In this document: one piece after another, positions 11,233 through 22,627 of the stretch
How the letters are laid out: each line of letters begins with the position of its first letter
How positions within the stretch are numbered: the stretch's first letter is position 1
From: Thelephora terrestris
Lineage: Eukaryota > Basidiomycota > Agaricomycetes > Thelephorales > Thelephoraceae
Length of the DNA stretch: 64,000 bases
Assembly: GCA_015956445.1 (NCBI GenBank)
Contig: WIUZ02000019.1
Coordinates: 124,001-188,000, forward strand
Direction of reading: 5' to 3'
Notes under the pieces: model-generated
Told to the model about the DNA's origin: nothing
The model's input: only the letters and a program-made list of their open reading frames with translations
Database searches by the model: none
Position numbers and translations under genes: made by a program

Positions 11233-11751
11233 GGTGGTCGTTCGACTGGAATCTGCCACTGCTTCTAAGTTTAGCTTCCGGCCCCCCGTTGGTGAATTCC
11301 AAGTCACGTGACTTCTGTGCGGCACGAGGTATGGGTTACGTAAAAATAATTGCTTTCATCCGCACATTCTTTCCAAAGCGCACTAAAACCTCCCAATTGG
11401 CTCATATATGTAAGTATATGACCTCGTACGCGGCTGTGGGGGTGACGAGCAACCGCAGGTGCTGACCCGGTCCGCTCCATGTGTCTTGGAATCGGATAGC
11501 ACCGCGCCAGGTTCACTGTGAAAAATCCTGCGCGTTGAATCGCAAGTTCAGCCAAATTTCGACTGAAACGGACTGGAGAATCTAGTGTGTGGAGCACAGG
11601 CGACATGGATTTTCGTTTTCGCTTGGCAATCTTTACACTAGAATTTTTACAGCGTTTCTCGCGATCCTCTCCACCTTCACGAGCCATAGATACAGTATTA
11701 GGCGTTTACTACTGGTAGTACAGGTGTGGAAGCACAAAAGCACATTTACTG
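11233..11751. other. Intergenic between the Laa2-like and M28 genes
   Basis: Holds the M28 promoter with its 14-bp palindrome. The remaining frames (for example 127 codons on the minus strand, 11304-11687) show no family features. Confidence 0.6.
11301..11314. promoter_or_regulatory. 14-bp palindrome with CACGTG core (E-box) upstream of M28 gene
   Basis: AAGTCACGTGACTT is a perfect 14-bp palindrome, 69 bp upstream of the start codon at 11232. CACGTG is the core bound by Cbf1/bHLH factors in fungi; binding here is inference. Confidence 0.5.
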
Positions 11752-12903
11752 TCAAGTCCCAGTCCCACGTCTCGAGGGCGGCCCCCCTTTGTTAGTCGTC
11801 TTCATCTTTTGAGCCTCCAGGATCAGCTCCCCGATCTGTTTGTTGAAGGTTTCTGAGTCCTGCTGTAAGGCATCTCTGGCTTGCAAAAGGTATGTCAACA
11901 ATGTCAACAAGTTGTCAGTTTGGAGCTTGATGTTCGCTCTATGCCCTTCGAGCGTTGCGAGCGGTGAGAGAGACATTTGTTCTGACAAACGGTCAAGGTT
12001 GTTATTCAGGATAACGTATCGGCAACAAGTACCTGGAGATAGGTTTAAGAGACCGTTAATAACCGTGTTGTCTAAGACAGGCTGAGGACCCAATCGTAGA
12101 CCATTTGTAGCACTCCCTTGCGACTTTTTCACTGGACTCCCCGCTCGACTTCCAACCCCAGAGCCCGGCCGGGACTGGCGGGGACCTGGGGGAGCGGAAC
12201 TAGGACGGGTAGTGATTTGCAAAGTAGGAATCTTCTCTAGGGTACGGGGAAGGACCTCGTCGAGGTTGATTGGGATACCGAGCGATATTAGGTGTTGTCT
12301 TCTCGTCCGGGACCGGATCCAGTTCACGGGTTGTATTAGTGGGGTTGAGGCGGGTACATACGCCTGGAATACCTCCTTGCTAAATTCACCAGTCTAGCTC
12401 GTGTACTGGCCGTGAAAGGAATTTGAAACTCACCTTTGTGGGGTAACAAGTATCTGATCTGGTCCTTCCCTCTCCCGTATCGGCTCGTCCGTTACAATAT
12501 TCCAGTCGATGGGTCCAACCATTGGCCCAAGTAACTCGTCTACTTGCCTTCTTAGCTCACCTTTCTCTGGCATCGGATCCAGCTGAAGGGGAAAGACGGG
12601 CGCCAGCGCCGGCGTCTGCTCGAACCCAAACCCATCAGTTGTGGTACTCTCTTCCACAATTTCTGAGTCTCCAAAATCCCCAAAATCTCCAAAATCGTCA
12701 TCGTCCGCTTCTAATCCCTGGGTAGTCTCTCTAGGAGCCTCAAAGTCGTCAAAATCATCGAACTGATTCCGCGAGTCCGCAAAGTCATCCGAGGGTTGCG
12801 GGGGTAACGGCGGGGTCGTCGACGTAGACTGCTGAGTTGTGGTGGCTGCAGGGGGGTAGGATGGGGTGCTCCAGATGGACGTGCCAAAGACATCGTCGTC
12901 CAT
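11752..12903 (-). CDS. Laa2/aftiphilin-like AP-1 accessory protein
   Basis: The N-terminal exon (MDDDVFGTSIWSTPSY...) is low-complexity and carries repeated Phe-acidic motifs: FDDFDDFEAP and DDDFGDFGDFGDS. Such FGDF-type motifs bind the ear domain of AP-1/GGA clathrin adaptors. A conserved part follows (GELRRQVDELLGPMVGPIDW). The second exon has NWIRSRTRRQHLISLGIPIN and a C-terminal helical region (NLLTLLTYLLQARDALQQDS, then ELILEAQKMK). This layout resembles the yeast Laa2 family. A 51-bp piece ending in TTTGTCAG, inside the second exon (near 12,000), could be coding or a retained short intron because its length is a multiple of three. The gene diverges from Rrn11 with 153 bp between start codons. 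Probable role is clathrin-adaptor traffic at the trans-Golgi. Confidence 0.6.
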
Positions 12904-13056
12904 GGCTTGAGGTTAATGACGAACGATGAGTGATCGAGATCCTCATCGCCGCTTGGGTCATCTCGTCACTGTGTCGGCGCTTTCCGTTTGTCATTAAGGG
13001 CTCTGCCTCCAGGGTTATGGTCCTTCCTCCACTTCTTTCCACTCAGCCACTGCTCA

Positions 13057-14017
13057 ATGACTTCTCATCCTGAACCTGACCGAAACCATCAGTTTCTATT
13101 CTCTCTGCTCGACATCAGGGGCATAGACTCCGCAAGAAAGCTCACCATCCGTCGGGTGTATGACGTCTGCATGCACTCTTTGTGTTTGGGAGACGTCAAC
13201 CGGGCAAGAAAGGCATTCGGTATCTTGCTTAGATGCAAGGAATTCGATTGGAAGGCTTCCTGGGCCCTGGCGGTGTACATGCTCAATGCTCATGACCCGG
13301 ACAGAGACGACACCTTTTTCCTCAGCCAGGTGGAGCAGTTGCGTCTACTAATGCTCCAGGATCCTACTCGGGTAGGGCCTTTGTCATAACCCCGCGTCCG
13401 GACTCAACGAATTTCATAGCGAGAAGAATTGCTGAACGAAATCCTGCAAGTGTTAGTCCAGAATGGCCGCTACACGGAAGCCTTGGACGAGATCGAACTG
13501 TCTGTGGTTCATCCTTCACAATGCTCCCCCTCTCACGTATCATGTTGCTAGGTATCTTCCGTCATTCCCTTACCAAGACAACCCCGTCCTTCACATCTAC
13601 GCTGGTTTAATCTGCCTTTATATGTCCCAGGATCCTGACAGTCGAAGAGACGAAAAATCTCCCGACAGTCTTCTCGAAGAAGCCAAAATTCATTTGAACC
13701 GGGTGATCACAATTGACCCTGGAAATTGTGTCGCACATATGTTTCTCGACCAGGTCCATATCCCAAATGCCTGCGAGCCCAGGGATACCGACTGACCTCA
13801 CCCGTTCTCTCAGATGGCCTTGTTACGGAAACGTGATCGCGCGCCAGATCCAGACCCTGATCTGAGTGAGGGCGAAGTTTCCAGCCTGACACGGGACTAC
13901 TACATCGGAAATGCGCCAAAGCGGACGAAACGGAGTGAAACTGTCGTCATGCGGGCTGTGAAGCAGAGATACGAGGCTACATCACCTCCGCCCACCAGTG
14001 AACATGATGACGACTGA
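13057..14017 (+). CDS. RNA polymerase I transcription factor Rrn11-like
   Basis: Four exons. Exon 1 reads FLFSLLDIRGIDSARKLTIR, then the helix pair DVCMHSLCLGDVNRARKAFG and ILLRCKEFDWKASWALAVYM. Exon 2 adds REELLNEILQVLVQNGRYTE and ALDEIEL. Exon 3 has FPYQDNPVLHIYAGLICLYM and AKIHLNRVITIDPGNCVAHM. The last exon is charged and ends ATSPPPTSEHDDD. The GDVNRARKAFGILLRCKE block is the recognisable feature of the Rrn11 family, a TPR-like subunit of the core factor that brings RNA polymerase I to the rDNA promoter. It would act in the nucleolus. The start at 13057 is the ATG nearest the conserved part; an in-frame ATG at 12988 adds 23 atypical residues. Convergent with the aminotransferase gene. 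Confidence 0.6.
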
Positions 14018-14708
14018 GCTCGACTCCTGTCATGCGCTCGACATACTCAGTAATTTCAGTATAGTTACGGTAGGGTGTGAGTATGATGAAAAGGATTGCA
14101 TTTAACGTCAAACACAATAGTACAAGTCTGGGCTAGTCACTAGATATTTGCTGAACCTGAGCGAAAGCTTCCAGGTCACAGCTCGCTTGGCCATAACTAC
14201 GTAGCTGAGAGTTCCGTTGTGTAAATACACAGAAGGGCTTGAAGATCGTCGCCTTGTGCGGCCTGGGAAAGCAGGGTATGAAACCACAGACGACCTGCCG
14301 ATTACTTATGCGTGCCAAGTGTTTCGAAACCCGCAGTAAACCTGATTGTGTCAAATGCCAGCGTGTGCGAGACACGAAGAATCAAGTCGGATATCGACTG
14401 GCTTTTCAAGGATCCAAATGTACCCCATTGGTACTTACCGCGACAGAGATTCACGGCGGTCTCGTCTAACTTTACTGGGGAGTTGTGCTCTGCTTATCCG
14501 ATGAGTTGCACGCCTGACAGAAAAAGTTTGACGATGTCCCAAATCCTCTTGATGTTCTGATGTCACCTATTCTAGCCTAAGAGGCCACACCAACGGCCCC
14601 ACTCCAGTGCGACGAAACTGCGCGCCAACACAACTAAGATCCATTCGTCAGGGGGCAGATAACAACAAGAGAGCAGGCACGAAGTACTGAATGAGAACAC
14701 AACCGTTG
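14018..14708. other. Convergent intergenic region
   Basis: Lies between the stops of the Rrn11-like gene and the aminotransferase gene. The open frames here are short and show no protein family. It should hold both 3' UTRs. Confidence 0.6.
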
Positions 14709-16475
14709 TCACCTGATGTGCTCTGTCAGGGTTTCCTCCACGCTTCTCACAAATAGGTCCACAATCTTATCCAGTTCTTCCCTCGTCACCGTATAAGCCG
14801 GAGACAACAGACAGTGGTCACCCTTCGTCCCATCCAACTTTGCGCAACCGCCGAAACCCATGATCACGAGATCGTTCGAGAGGCACCGTTCCTGCACCAA
14901 GAGGGCAAATTGCTTGCCTTTGAAGTCATACTGATCCGCTTCTGGTGAGTCAAAATCGAACTCGATGCCCCAAAACAAGCTGAAAAGGACTCAGCCATGG
15001 TTCTTTAGAGGAGCCAGCGGGGTCTTACCCTCCTCCTCTGATGTCAAATGTCACGGGTGCAGTGATTGAGTTGGGTGCCATCAATCGTCCTGTTAATGAA
15101 GAATAGAGGTATTCTCCTTGAGCACGGCAGTTCTCCAACAATCGGTGCTCCTTGATTACTCTTTGAACGGCCAGAGACGCAGCGCATGCGATCGGTTGTG
15201 CCTATGACTTGCGTGAGAGAAACCGGAGTGGGCTTCCAGGGAAAAGCCAACCTGGTAAGTGTGTCCGTGTTTCCAAAATCCCCCTTCATCTCGAATACCG
15301 TCGGCGACCTTCTTCGACATCAAAACTGCACCGATAATAGCGTATCTAAATGTCACATCAGCTCGGGTTACGGGTAAAAGAAGAAAAGATAACTCACCCC
15401 CCTCCTAGACCCTTCGCCACCGCTTGGATATCTGGGGGTGTGTTATCTCCAAAGCTTTCCCACGCGTGCAAGGTGCCCATACCTCCCCGATGGACAACGT
15501 GAGTTGCTCGTCGGGCGACAAGTAATAATGCTGCGGAACTTACGACCCATACCGCTCATGACCTCATCGAGGATGAAGAGCACACCATACTTGTCGCACA
15601 CCTCCCTCATTGCCTTAAAATAGCCCTTTGGTGCAGGGACTGCTCCGGTGGTAGCACCGACAACAGTTTCGGCGGCAAAACCCGCCACAGTCTCCGGTCC
15701 CAATTCCAATATCTTGTCCTCCAATTCCCTGGCTAGACGTTGGACATATTCCTCCTCCGATTCTCCTTCTTTGCCAAACCGTTTGTAGTAGGCAGGTGAT
15801 ACGTGGAAGAAATTATCGTGATCTAGAATGGCTTCGTACGGGGCGCGACGGGCGGTATGAAAAGCGAGGCTCAAGGTAGCGACGGTGTTGCCGTGGAAGG
15901 AAAGGTGTCTGGCAATGAAATTCTTGCGCTGCGGCTGTTTTTTCTCGAACCAGTATTGTAGGGCGAGTTTTATGGCGGCTTCCATCGCCTCAGAGCCTGT
16001 CAGATCATGAACTTGTTAGGAGTAGACAACGGGAGGCGCCTTCGCCTGGGATTACCTCCGCAAACAAAACCGCACAAAGAGAAGGCGCCCTTGCTTTCGT
16101 CTATGAGAAACCGAGCCAACTCCTCAGCGGGTTCATTGGACAGCTGTACATTGTAGACATCTGAGAAAGCGCCTCAGCAGGTAGAACCCAGGGGCCGGAC
16201 TTGAACATAATCACAGGATAAGCTATCCACCTGATCCTTGATTGCCTGCTTCACGGCAGGATGGCCGTTCCCAAGACAAGCCACGGCCGCACCACCTACA
16301 GCCCAGAAATTTATATCATCTGAAAAATCGCGTACAGTGTAATCGTACCGACTGCGTCGATTAGCCTCCTCCCATCCTGGAGATCGATATATATGCCCTC
16401 AGCCCTGCTGGCTACCGGGAGTTTCCACGGTACTCGGGACAAAACTGCGGAGGCCTGTGTGCTCGTGTCAGTCAT
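14709..16475 (-). CDS. Class III PLP-dependent aminotransferase
   Basis: The start MTDTSTQASAVLSRVPWKLP leads into IYIDLQDGRRLIDAVGG and GAAVACLGNGHPAVKQAIKD, the opening of class III aminotransferases. The PLP region includes GGSEAMEAAIKLALQYW, SFHGNTVATLSLAF, the Asp motif FILDEVMSGMGR and the PLP lysine in AVAKGLGGGYAIIGAVLMSK. HGHTYQAHPVSCAASLAV and RGGGLFWGIEFDFDS follow, ending VRSVEETLTEHIR. About six or seven exons. The family moves an amino group from an omega- or alpha-amino compound to a keto acid; the substrate cannot be read from sequence. It lacks an evident mitochondrial leader, so a cytosolic place is likely. The start was chosen by extending the frame upstream of IYIDLQDG to the first in-frame ATG. 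Confidence 0.88.
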
Positions 16476-17304
16476 CGGTCAATGGTGGTGGTCCGGGTCT
16501 GTTATCTCCGAAGCGATCGAGATCGGACACGACGATCATGACCTTCAGGTCCCGATTATCTGCAGTGAGCCTGACTTCAGACACACTGGCCGTTGCGATG
16601 CCCCCGCCCTCCGGTATGGGCATCAAGCTTCGTTCGGGCTTTGGCTCAAACCTGACTCCTGCTGAACTACACTGTGAACAACCAATCGCCAGCCAATACC
16701 CGCTCTCCCTGTTCGACGCCGGAAATTTAGGTTGTCAATCGCAATATTTACCAACCCTGACTTCGCTATCATAATAAGTAAAGCCTCTTTTCAATAGCAA
16801 AAGTCACGGCTGCGCGGTATGGCCGTTCTTTCCTCAGTTGGGAAGCCCCCCCGCAATGTCTCCGAAACGGCTGAGAATAGCCGTAAAAATCCACCTTTGT
16901 GAGGTAAATGGCTCCGTCTATATGCCGCTCCTGCTCCTTCACTCCATGCAAGCGGGAAAATTACCTGGAGTCTAGATTTGCTCATTTCCACGCATTTTGC
17001 ACGTACGAAGCAGATGCTCCTTGCTTTATAGACGTCTTGAACTGAAAGGCAAGGAGATAGAAAAAGGGGGTGGGTTCAGTGAAACTCGTCGTTCGGATGT
17101 CCGCCATACACGTCATCGGCCGATATCTCTCGGTCTTGGTGGCCCATCTAAGTGGAATCGCTACGCGTGCCACAACAAGGGGTGGTGCACAGTTAACCTC
17201 AGCACCCTCCCCCCAGCTGTGAAGAGCATGAGAAATTCGCATGTCAGAGTCGAATCAAGACGCTTACCGAAGGTTTATTCCAAATCGATGTACATTACCA
17301 TGTG
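16476..17304. other. Intergenic between aminotransferase and Sec10
   Basis: Upstream region of the aminotransferase gene and downstream region of Sec10, both minus strand. The 188-codon plus-strand frame at 16997-17563 overlaps the Sec10 3' end antisense and has no family motif. Confidence 0.6.
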
Positions 17305-20300
17305 CTATGAATCACTATTTCGACTATTCCTCCTCGTCGAAAGGTTAAAGTTTGGGGAGAACCCGACGGGGAAATTAGCCATCATCACGCTCATCCCGCT
17401 ACCTTCCCCACTCAGCCTTAGCGACTCTAGGTCCCGAACCATCATACTCAACCTACCCATCCCAAGTCGATCCTTCAAGCTCTCCACCGTGCTTCCCTTA
17501 CCTCCGACCGCGGAATTAGAGTCAGGAGGACCAAGCTCGCCGAGGGTATCGTCTTCCTCATAAAACCTGTTCCCAAATTGTGCCCAGTCAGTTCGTTGGC
17601 ATAGGTACGGTCGGAGGAGGGATGCATCGATTCGACCGAGGTAGCCCTCTGTGATGTATGACTTGAGGATCTCGGGTTGGATGAGGAAGACGTTTCCGAG
17701 CTGCCGTATAAATTCAAACCGTTCAGAGAGAGACGGGATCCGGAATGTAGCAACGGTATCTTGGTAGGATTTGAGGTCCCTTGAAGGTCGTGAGATAAGG
17801 TCAGACAGAGGATAAAAAAGCCATTCTACTTGGCGAGCATCAAGCCTCCTGTGGCATTGACGGGGAATTTCCTCAGATGATCGAGCAAGAGGCTGAACGA
17901 CGTAGATCAGTGTTGAAAGGAAGGCTCCACACGACGGACGCCTGACCTGTGGAAAGCCACTCCAACCTCAGTTAACAGGACCTCCAGGTTTTTTCCGCTC
18001 GAGCACTCTCTTGCACCGTCCCCGACCTTTTCCAACAACTCACAACACGCAACGCACGGCTCAGTGTTGACGCGTGCGAAGGATAGGTCATCGTTTCGAG
18101 GCGCAAAGTCATTCTTCTTTTGTTTCGACAGCTGGGCGGAAAGCCAAGCGACGATCGCTAATCAAAGGCGAGTCGTAAGTTCAAGGGAACGAACAACGGG
18201 AGATTGGGACCCACAATCAATCATTCTTTGCAAAAACCCATTCGCAGCTCCCTCGATCCGACTGACTGTCTGGTTGTTGAACACAACCATGTCTCTCCTT
18301 ACCGTGACAGAGGTGCTGGCCAACGGAAAAATTGCATCTGTGACGTACTGTTGCCAGAGGTGGCAGATGAGATCAACCGAATGCAAGACTTGTAAAGGTT
18401 GCAGAGAAGGTTGAGTTTTTTGGTCAGCGTTTGCGAGCGCAGTCGTGGACCTAGCGTTACAATAAACTGCCCACCCATAAGATAAAGACACAAATGACGC
18501 ACGTCTCCAGAGCAACTTCGAGGTACGATGTCCCGATAACCTCCGCTAACACCTTCAACAAAGTGAACGTGTGTTTAGGCCTGCGATCTCAAGATATCAA
18601 CCGCCGGATCTCGATGAATCGAATGCTCCTTACACTTCTTGAGGTGCCGTTAGCTCAACACACCTCCCAATCGCCTCTGCATGCCACTTCAGCATCTTCT
18701 CCGCCATATCCAGCGTCAACTGTCCGTCTTCCTCCCTCACTGGTTCCTCGTTCGGATTTTCCTGTTTCTTTTCCGCAGTGATGCCTCCCAGACGCATGAA
18801 CGCGGCTGCAGCCTGAGCAGAAGTCGTAAGAGAACCGGAGCTGGACGTCTGCGTTGCAGCGGCACCGAGACGATTGACAACTCCGCTCAGCATCGAAGAT
18901 TTTGCTTTTTGTGATCGTTCCTTTAGGAGGTCGGGCTGGTCAGCATCAACTTGAGGAGACAGAAAGGGGCGGAACCTACGTGGTATCGAGTGAAAGCGGC
19001 CAAATGTCCAGCATATAGGTCACTCAAGCTTTTGCTCTCCTTCTCAATGTACCTCTGGCCTTCTGTGTACGGCACAAACAACTCTTCTAGCGCAGTCTCC
19101 AACAAGGTCGTTATCGATGCAGATATCACAGAGGAGTGTCCAACCGCTGGGTGGGGGAGGTTGAAGGTCTTGTTTATATCGGAATCCGTGGGTGATCGAG
19201 GGGCGAAGGTGGGGAGCTCGTATACCTTGAGATCCTCGACAAGTACCGATGTTTGGTGGTGAACGAGTTGCAAGATCCGGAGGAAAGCGAGTTCAGAGGA
19301 AGACAAGATACGGTTAAGGAGCTGTTCCAGGTGTTGTTGGATCTGTGAGTGGTCGCATCAATTAGGAAGAAAAGGAGCAGCGTCTGACTCCATTACCGAT
19401 TGAGCAAACACCCGCTGTAGGAACACTTGCATAACGAGAGCGGGATTGGGGAATACGGCTTGGACTATTTGAGCCTCCTGCCCAACGGTTGTACGAATCT
19501 CTGCGAAGAGGTCGGAGAGACCCGACTCGCTCTTTGGCGCTGGGGCGTCAGCATCCGGTAATGCAGTCCATCTAGGTGATTATCGTGAGTGCGTACGGCA
19601 GCAATGACGGGGCACACGAACATAGGGTCATCATTATCAAACGCGCGATGTTGGACTCTGCTGATGAAAAAGTCATGTTGATTCACGTATACCTGGACAC
19701 ATGACGCTCCCCCGTTGAAATCCTGAAGGGTCTGGGCACAGTGCTACAGGATGAGGGAGATGGTGAGTATATGATGTTGAGGAGAGGTGTGCTCCCATAC
19801 GTGCATCATTTTTGGGTCACCTTTGCGATAGGCGCGGTCGAACAAGTTTAGAATTTCCTTCTCAAAGGTTTCACAGTACTTGTCAATCGCCTCTCGAGTC
19901 TGAATCGCCAGTTATCATCGTGTGACAGCTTATAGTATCGGTCAGGTTACCTGCTCAGCGTGGGGGAGATCGACTTCTCTCGCGACAATCACGAGACGTC
20001 GTAAGATTACAGCCACCTGGCGGCGGCCCTCCTTTCCTTCTTTCTTCAAGGTATCAAGCCGCGAGATTTCGTCTCGCGAGAACTGGTTGTAGTAATCAAT
20101 GAGATCATATGCAGCCTTTGCCCGTTCGCGATGTTGATGAACGGATTCAAGCTGCTCGCCTTACAGAAGGTTAGTATAGATACCTTTCAGGAGGGACGCG
20201 GGGCACACCTATTCGCACTGCAGTTCGGCCGACCTCGTTCATCTTCGTTTCCATAGTAGAGAATGACTGTCCAACTGACTGCGAGAAGTAAGTTTTGAGC

Positions 20301-20801
20301 CCCCGTGCTCAGAAATCACACACCTCAAAACCCCTGTTCAACTCCTGCATCTTTTTGGAGTAGTCTCTCTCAGTCACGCGAACGTTCTTCTCCATCTTTT
20401 CTGTCTTGGCTTGAACATCGTTTCGTATCTGGATAAGTTGGTCGACCGCAACTTCGAAAGACCGGATAAAAGGTGTAGGGTTGAAGGCTAACCGGAGGTT
20501 AACCTATGCTCGTCCTAATACCTTGCAACGATTCGTCAGGGACTCACGTCCAGTGCTCGCCTTGGACTGAGAAATTAGCTTCTCTGAGATAGAGGCGACA
20601 AAGTCCTTGACGTCAAACTTGCCCTGCGTACGCGAAATTCAGCCCGCAGGTATAACGCTGAAGGTCCAGAAGATATACCTCGAAATTCGAGACGTTCAGA
20701 TGCTGCTGGACGGAGGCATCAATGGTGTGGTCCATGTCCAAATCCGTGTCACTGGCGCGGGATGATCGGCGCAGCATCTCTCGCCACGACCCCGCAGACA
20801 T
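17305..20801 (-). CDS. SEC10: Exocyst complex subunit Sec10
   Basis: A long, many-exon gene. The N-terminus MSAGSWREMLRRSSRASDTD continues to DHTIDASVQQHLNVSNFE and GKFDVKDFVASISEKLISQS. The coiled-coil part reads IRNDVQAKTEKMEKNVRVTE and KKMQELNRGFEAVGQSFSTM, with RIGEQLESVHQHRERAKAAY and DLIDYYNQFSRDEISRLDTL. Middle and C-terminal blocks include VAREVDLPHAEQTREAIDKY, DRAYRKGDPKMMHHCAQTLQ, YAGHLAAFTRYH, FAPRSPTDSDINKTFNLPHP and TEGYLGRIDASLLRPYLCQR. The order fits Sec10, which tethers secretory vesicles to the plasma membrane as part of the octameric exocyst. The stop is at 17305 after SRNSDS. The start codon at 20801-20799 overlaps the Did2 start on the other strand. An in-frame ATG at 20849 exists, but it would push further into Did2. 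Confidence 0.9.
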
Positions 20802-21645
20802 GAGTAACCTAGAGAGTGAGCACTTTCTACCATCGCATTTGTCCTCCAATCAACAGCCAATCACTCGTAGAGACACTCTTTCAGCTTAAGGTTGTCCCAC
20901 TGCCATCTAAGCACTACCCCGCTCATCCTTTCCTCCTAGTTCACCGCCAAAACCCTCAATCGACAAGCGAAGAAGGCGCAAAAGGATGAAAATGTGGAGA
21001 AGTCTCGTCTAAAGAAGGTCTGGTTTCATTCACAATCGCAAGAACTGCATCCACGTTGTTGAGACTAGGGTCGCTTCCACAGGCACTTCAACAAGGCAAC
21101 AACGACGGGGCTCGGATCTACGCTTCGAATGCGATCCGGAAGAAGTCCGAGGCCCTCAATCTTCTTCGCCTGGGAAGTCGAATAGATGCCGTTGCGAGTC
21201 GAGTGGAAACCGCTGTGACTATGCGTCAAGTGACGGGCAACATGACTTCCGTTGTTCGCGGGATGGACAAGGCCATGGAGAGTATGAACTTGGACAGGGT
21301 GCGTTTCCTCCATTTCTTTATCGCCTCATCTCCCGATAACGATAACTTCGTGACCAGATATCTCTCGTTATGGATAAGTTTGAGTCACAATTTGCAGACC
21401 TCGAAGTTCAAACGAGCGTAGTAGAGGATGCCATGTCATCGACCACCGCCACTTCCACGCCTCAAGATCAGGTAGATCAGCTCATGAAGCAGATGGCAGA
21501 AGAGGCCAACATAGAGCTCGAGCACGATCTCGCATCCAAAGACGTGCAGAAGTTGCCTGACGTCAACGCTAAGGAACGCAGCGTGGTTAGAGAGGAAGAC
21601 GCGCAGTTGGCTGAGAGGTTAAGGGCTTTGAGGCCAGCGACTTGA
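20800..21645 (+). CDS. DID2: ESCRT-III-associated protein Did2/CHMP1 (Vps46)
   Basis: Five exons: 20800-20815, 20871-20890, 20940-21017, 21083-21298 and 21358-21645. Joined they give MSNLEKTLFQLK, FTAKTLNRQAKKAQKDENVE, then ALQQGNNDGARIYASNAIRK, RIDAVASRVETAVTMRQVTG, NMTSVVRGMDKAMESMNLDR, ISLVMDKFESQFADLEVQTS and a C-terminal MIM motif (EEDAQLAERLRALRPAT). This is the full Did2/CHMP1 architecture and about the family's usual length (~205 residues). The protein recruits the AAA ATPase Vps4 to ESCRT-III filaments on endosomes. The first exon is only 16 nt and the second 20 nt, yet the join gives exactly the conserved MSNLEKTLFQLK, so the splice reading is strong. The ATG overlaps the Sec10 ATG on the opposite strand. 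Confidence 0.93.
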
Positions 21646-22071
21646 ACGAGGGTTATAACGAAGGAGTGCTTTATTCGATTTGTTGTGTGTAAACTAAGTA
21701 AGTTACAAGAATCGAGTGAAGAGGGAACAAAGGAATATTTAATTACAATTGGCTCGATGGTATCAACTAACAACGGTGGTGGAAATCGAGAGTGCAGTGG
21801 GTGGGATGGCCGCTGCAGTGTTCCTCTTCGTACAGAAATATCGTTCTCTCCGGAAAGTACCTCCCTGCGCCAGTCCCACGAGAAACGGCTGGGGCGTATA
21901 CGATATATGCGGCTATGAGTGAAATCCGCGATACCTTGATTCCTCAGCTGGAGTTTGAAGTCGTTTGATCCCCACGACCGAAAGGGAGGGGGTCTTTCGG
22001 CGGGATGTCACATCACGTTAGAGAACAGAAGTCACACAATGTAGAGGTTAATTGATATATTAAGCAAGTTT

Positions 22072-22088
22072 CTAGGGTTAGGGTTAGG
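22072..22088. repeat. Short interstitial telomere-like repeat (TTAGGG type)
   Basis: CTAGGGTTAGGGTTAGG holds two and a half TTAGGG units, the telomere repeat of most filamentous fungi. It is internal, flanked by unrelated sequence on both sides. Confidence 0.6.
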
Positions 22089-22558
22089 ACTAAATACCGG
22101 CCAAAAAAAAAAGGCCTGCCCAGCCCGAGGGCCGAAGCAGGACAGGGAAATATTTAGAGGGTGCATGAGCCGAAGCCCATACAAACCACAGGCCTCCTCT
22201 GAGGACAGGGTCGCCGTGCTATGGAAGAGCCCTACAGCCCGTAACCCCAGTACGTGAAGGGGACCACGCCCTCAAGGTAAGTATGAAGAAATCCACTACG
22301 AACCTCCCAAGCATTTATACTCATTCCCTCCCGCGCACGGACCATGTTTGGTCTAGTTTACTCGTCTTTGTTTCAGACGCCCATCGTTCTCCCCGTCATC
22401 ATATTACGTAGTGTAAAGGTCCGTCATCGGAGAACTCGGAAGAATGTCCGAAAATCTCACCCAATGGCCGGACAACACCATCGTTTTTTTCTCACGGAGG
22501 GATGCCACGGGAAGTCCATTGCCAAGGAATTGAAATCTTCGCTCCAATCTGCTCCGAA

Positions 22559-22567
22559 TATAAATAG
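22559..22567 (+). promoter_or_regulatory. TATA box of the permease gene
   Basis: TATAAATAG lies 61 bp before the ATG at 22628, a suitable place for a start site roughly 30 bp downstream. One of the clearest TATA boxes in the window. Confidence 0.6.
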
Positions 22568-22627
22568 CACCGCGTTTTTACATTGCCCCTGTTCCTGAAG
22601 ACCCACTTCTCACCATCTCACACCACC

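Larger units (their letters stand above)
21646..22627. other. Intergenic upstream of the permease gene
   Basis: Contains the telomere-like motif at 22072-22088, an A-run inside GGCC-containing sequence near 22,100, and the permease TATA box. No gene is supported; the small frames lack family features. Confidence 0.6.

Noticed and set aside
11304-11687. 127-codon minus-strand frame between two genes
   Set aside because: It crosses the M28 promoter palindrome and has no family features.
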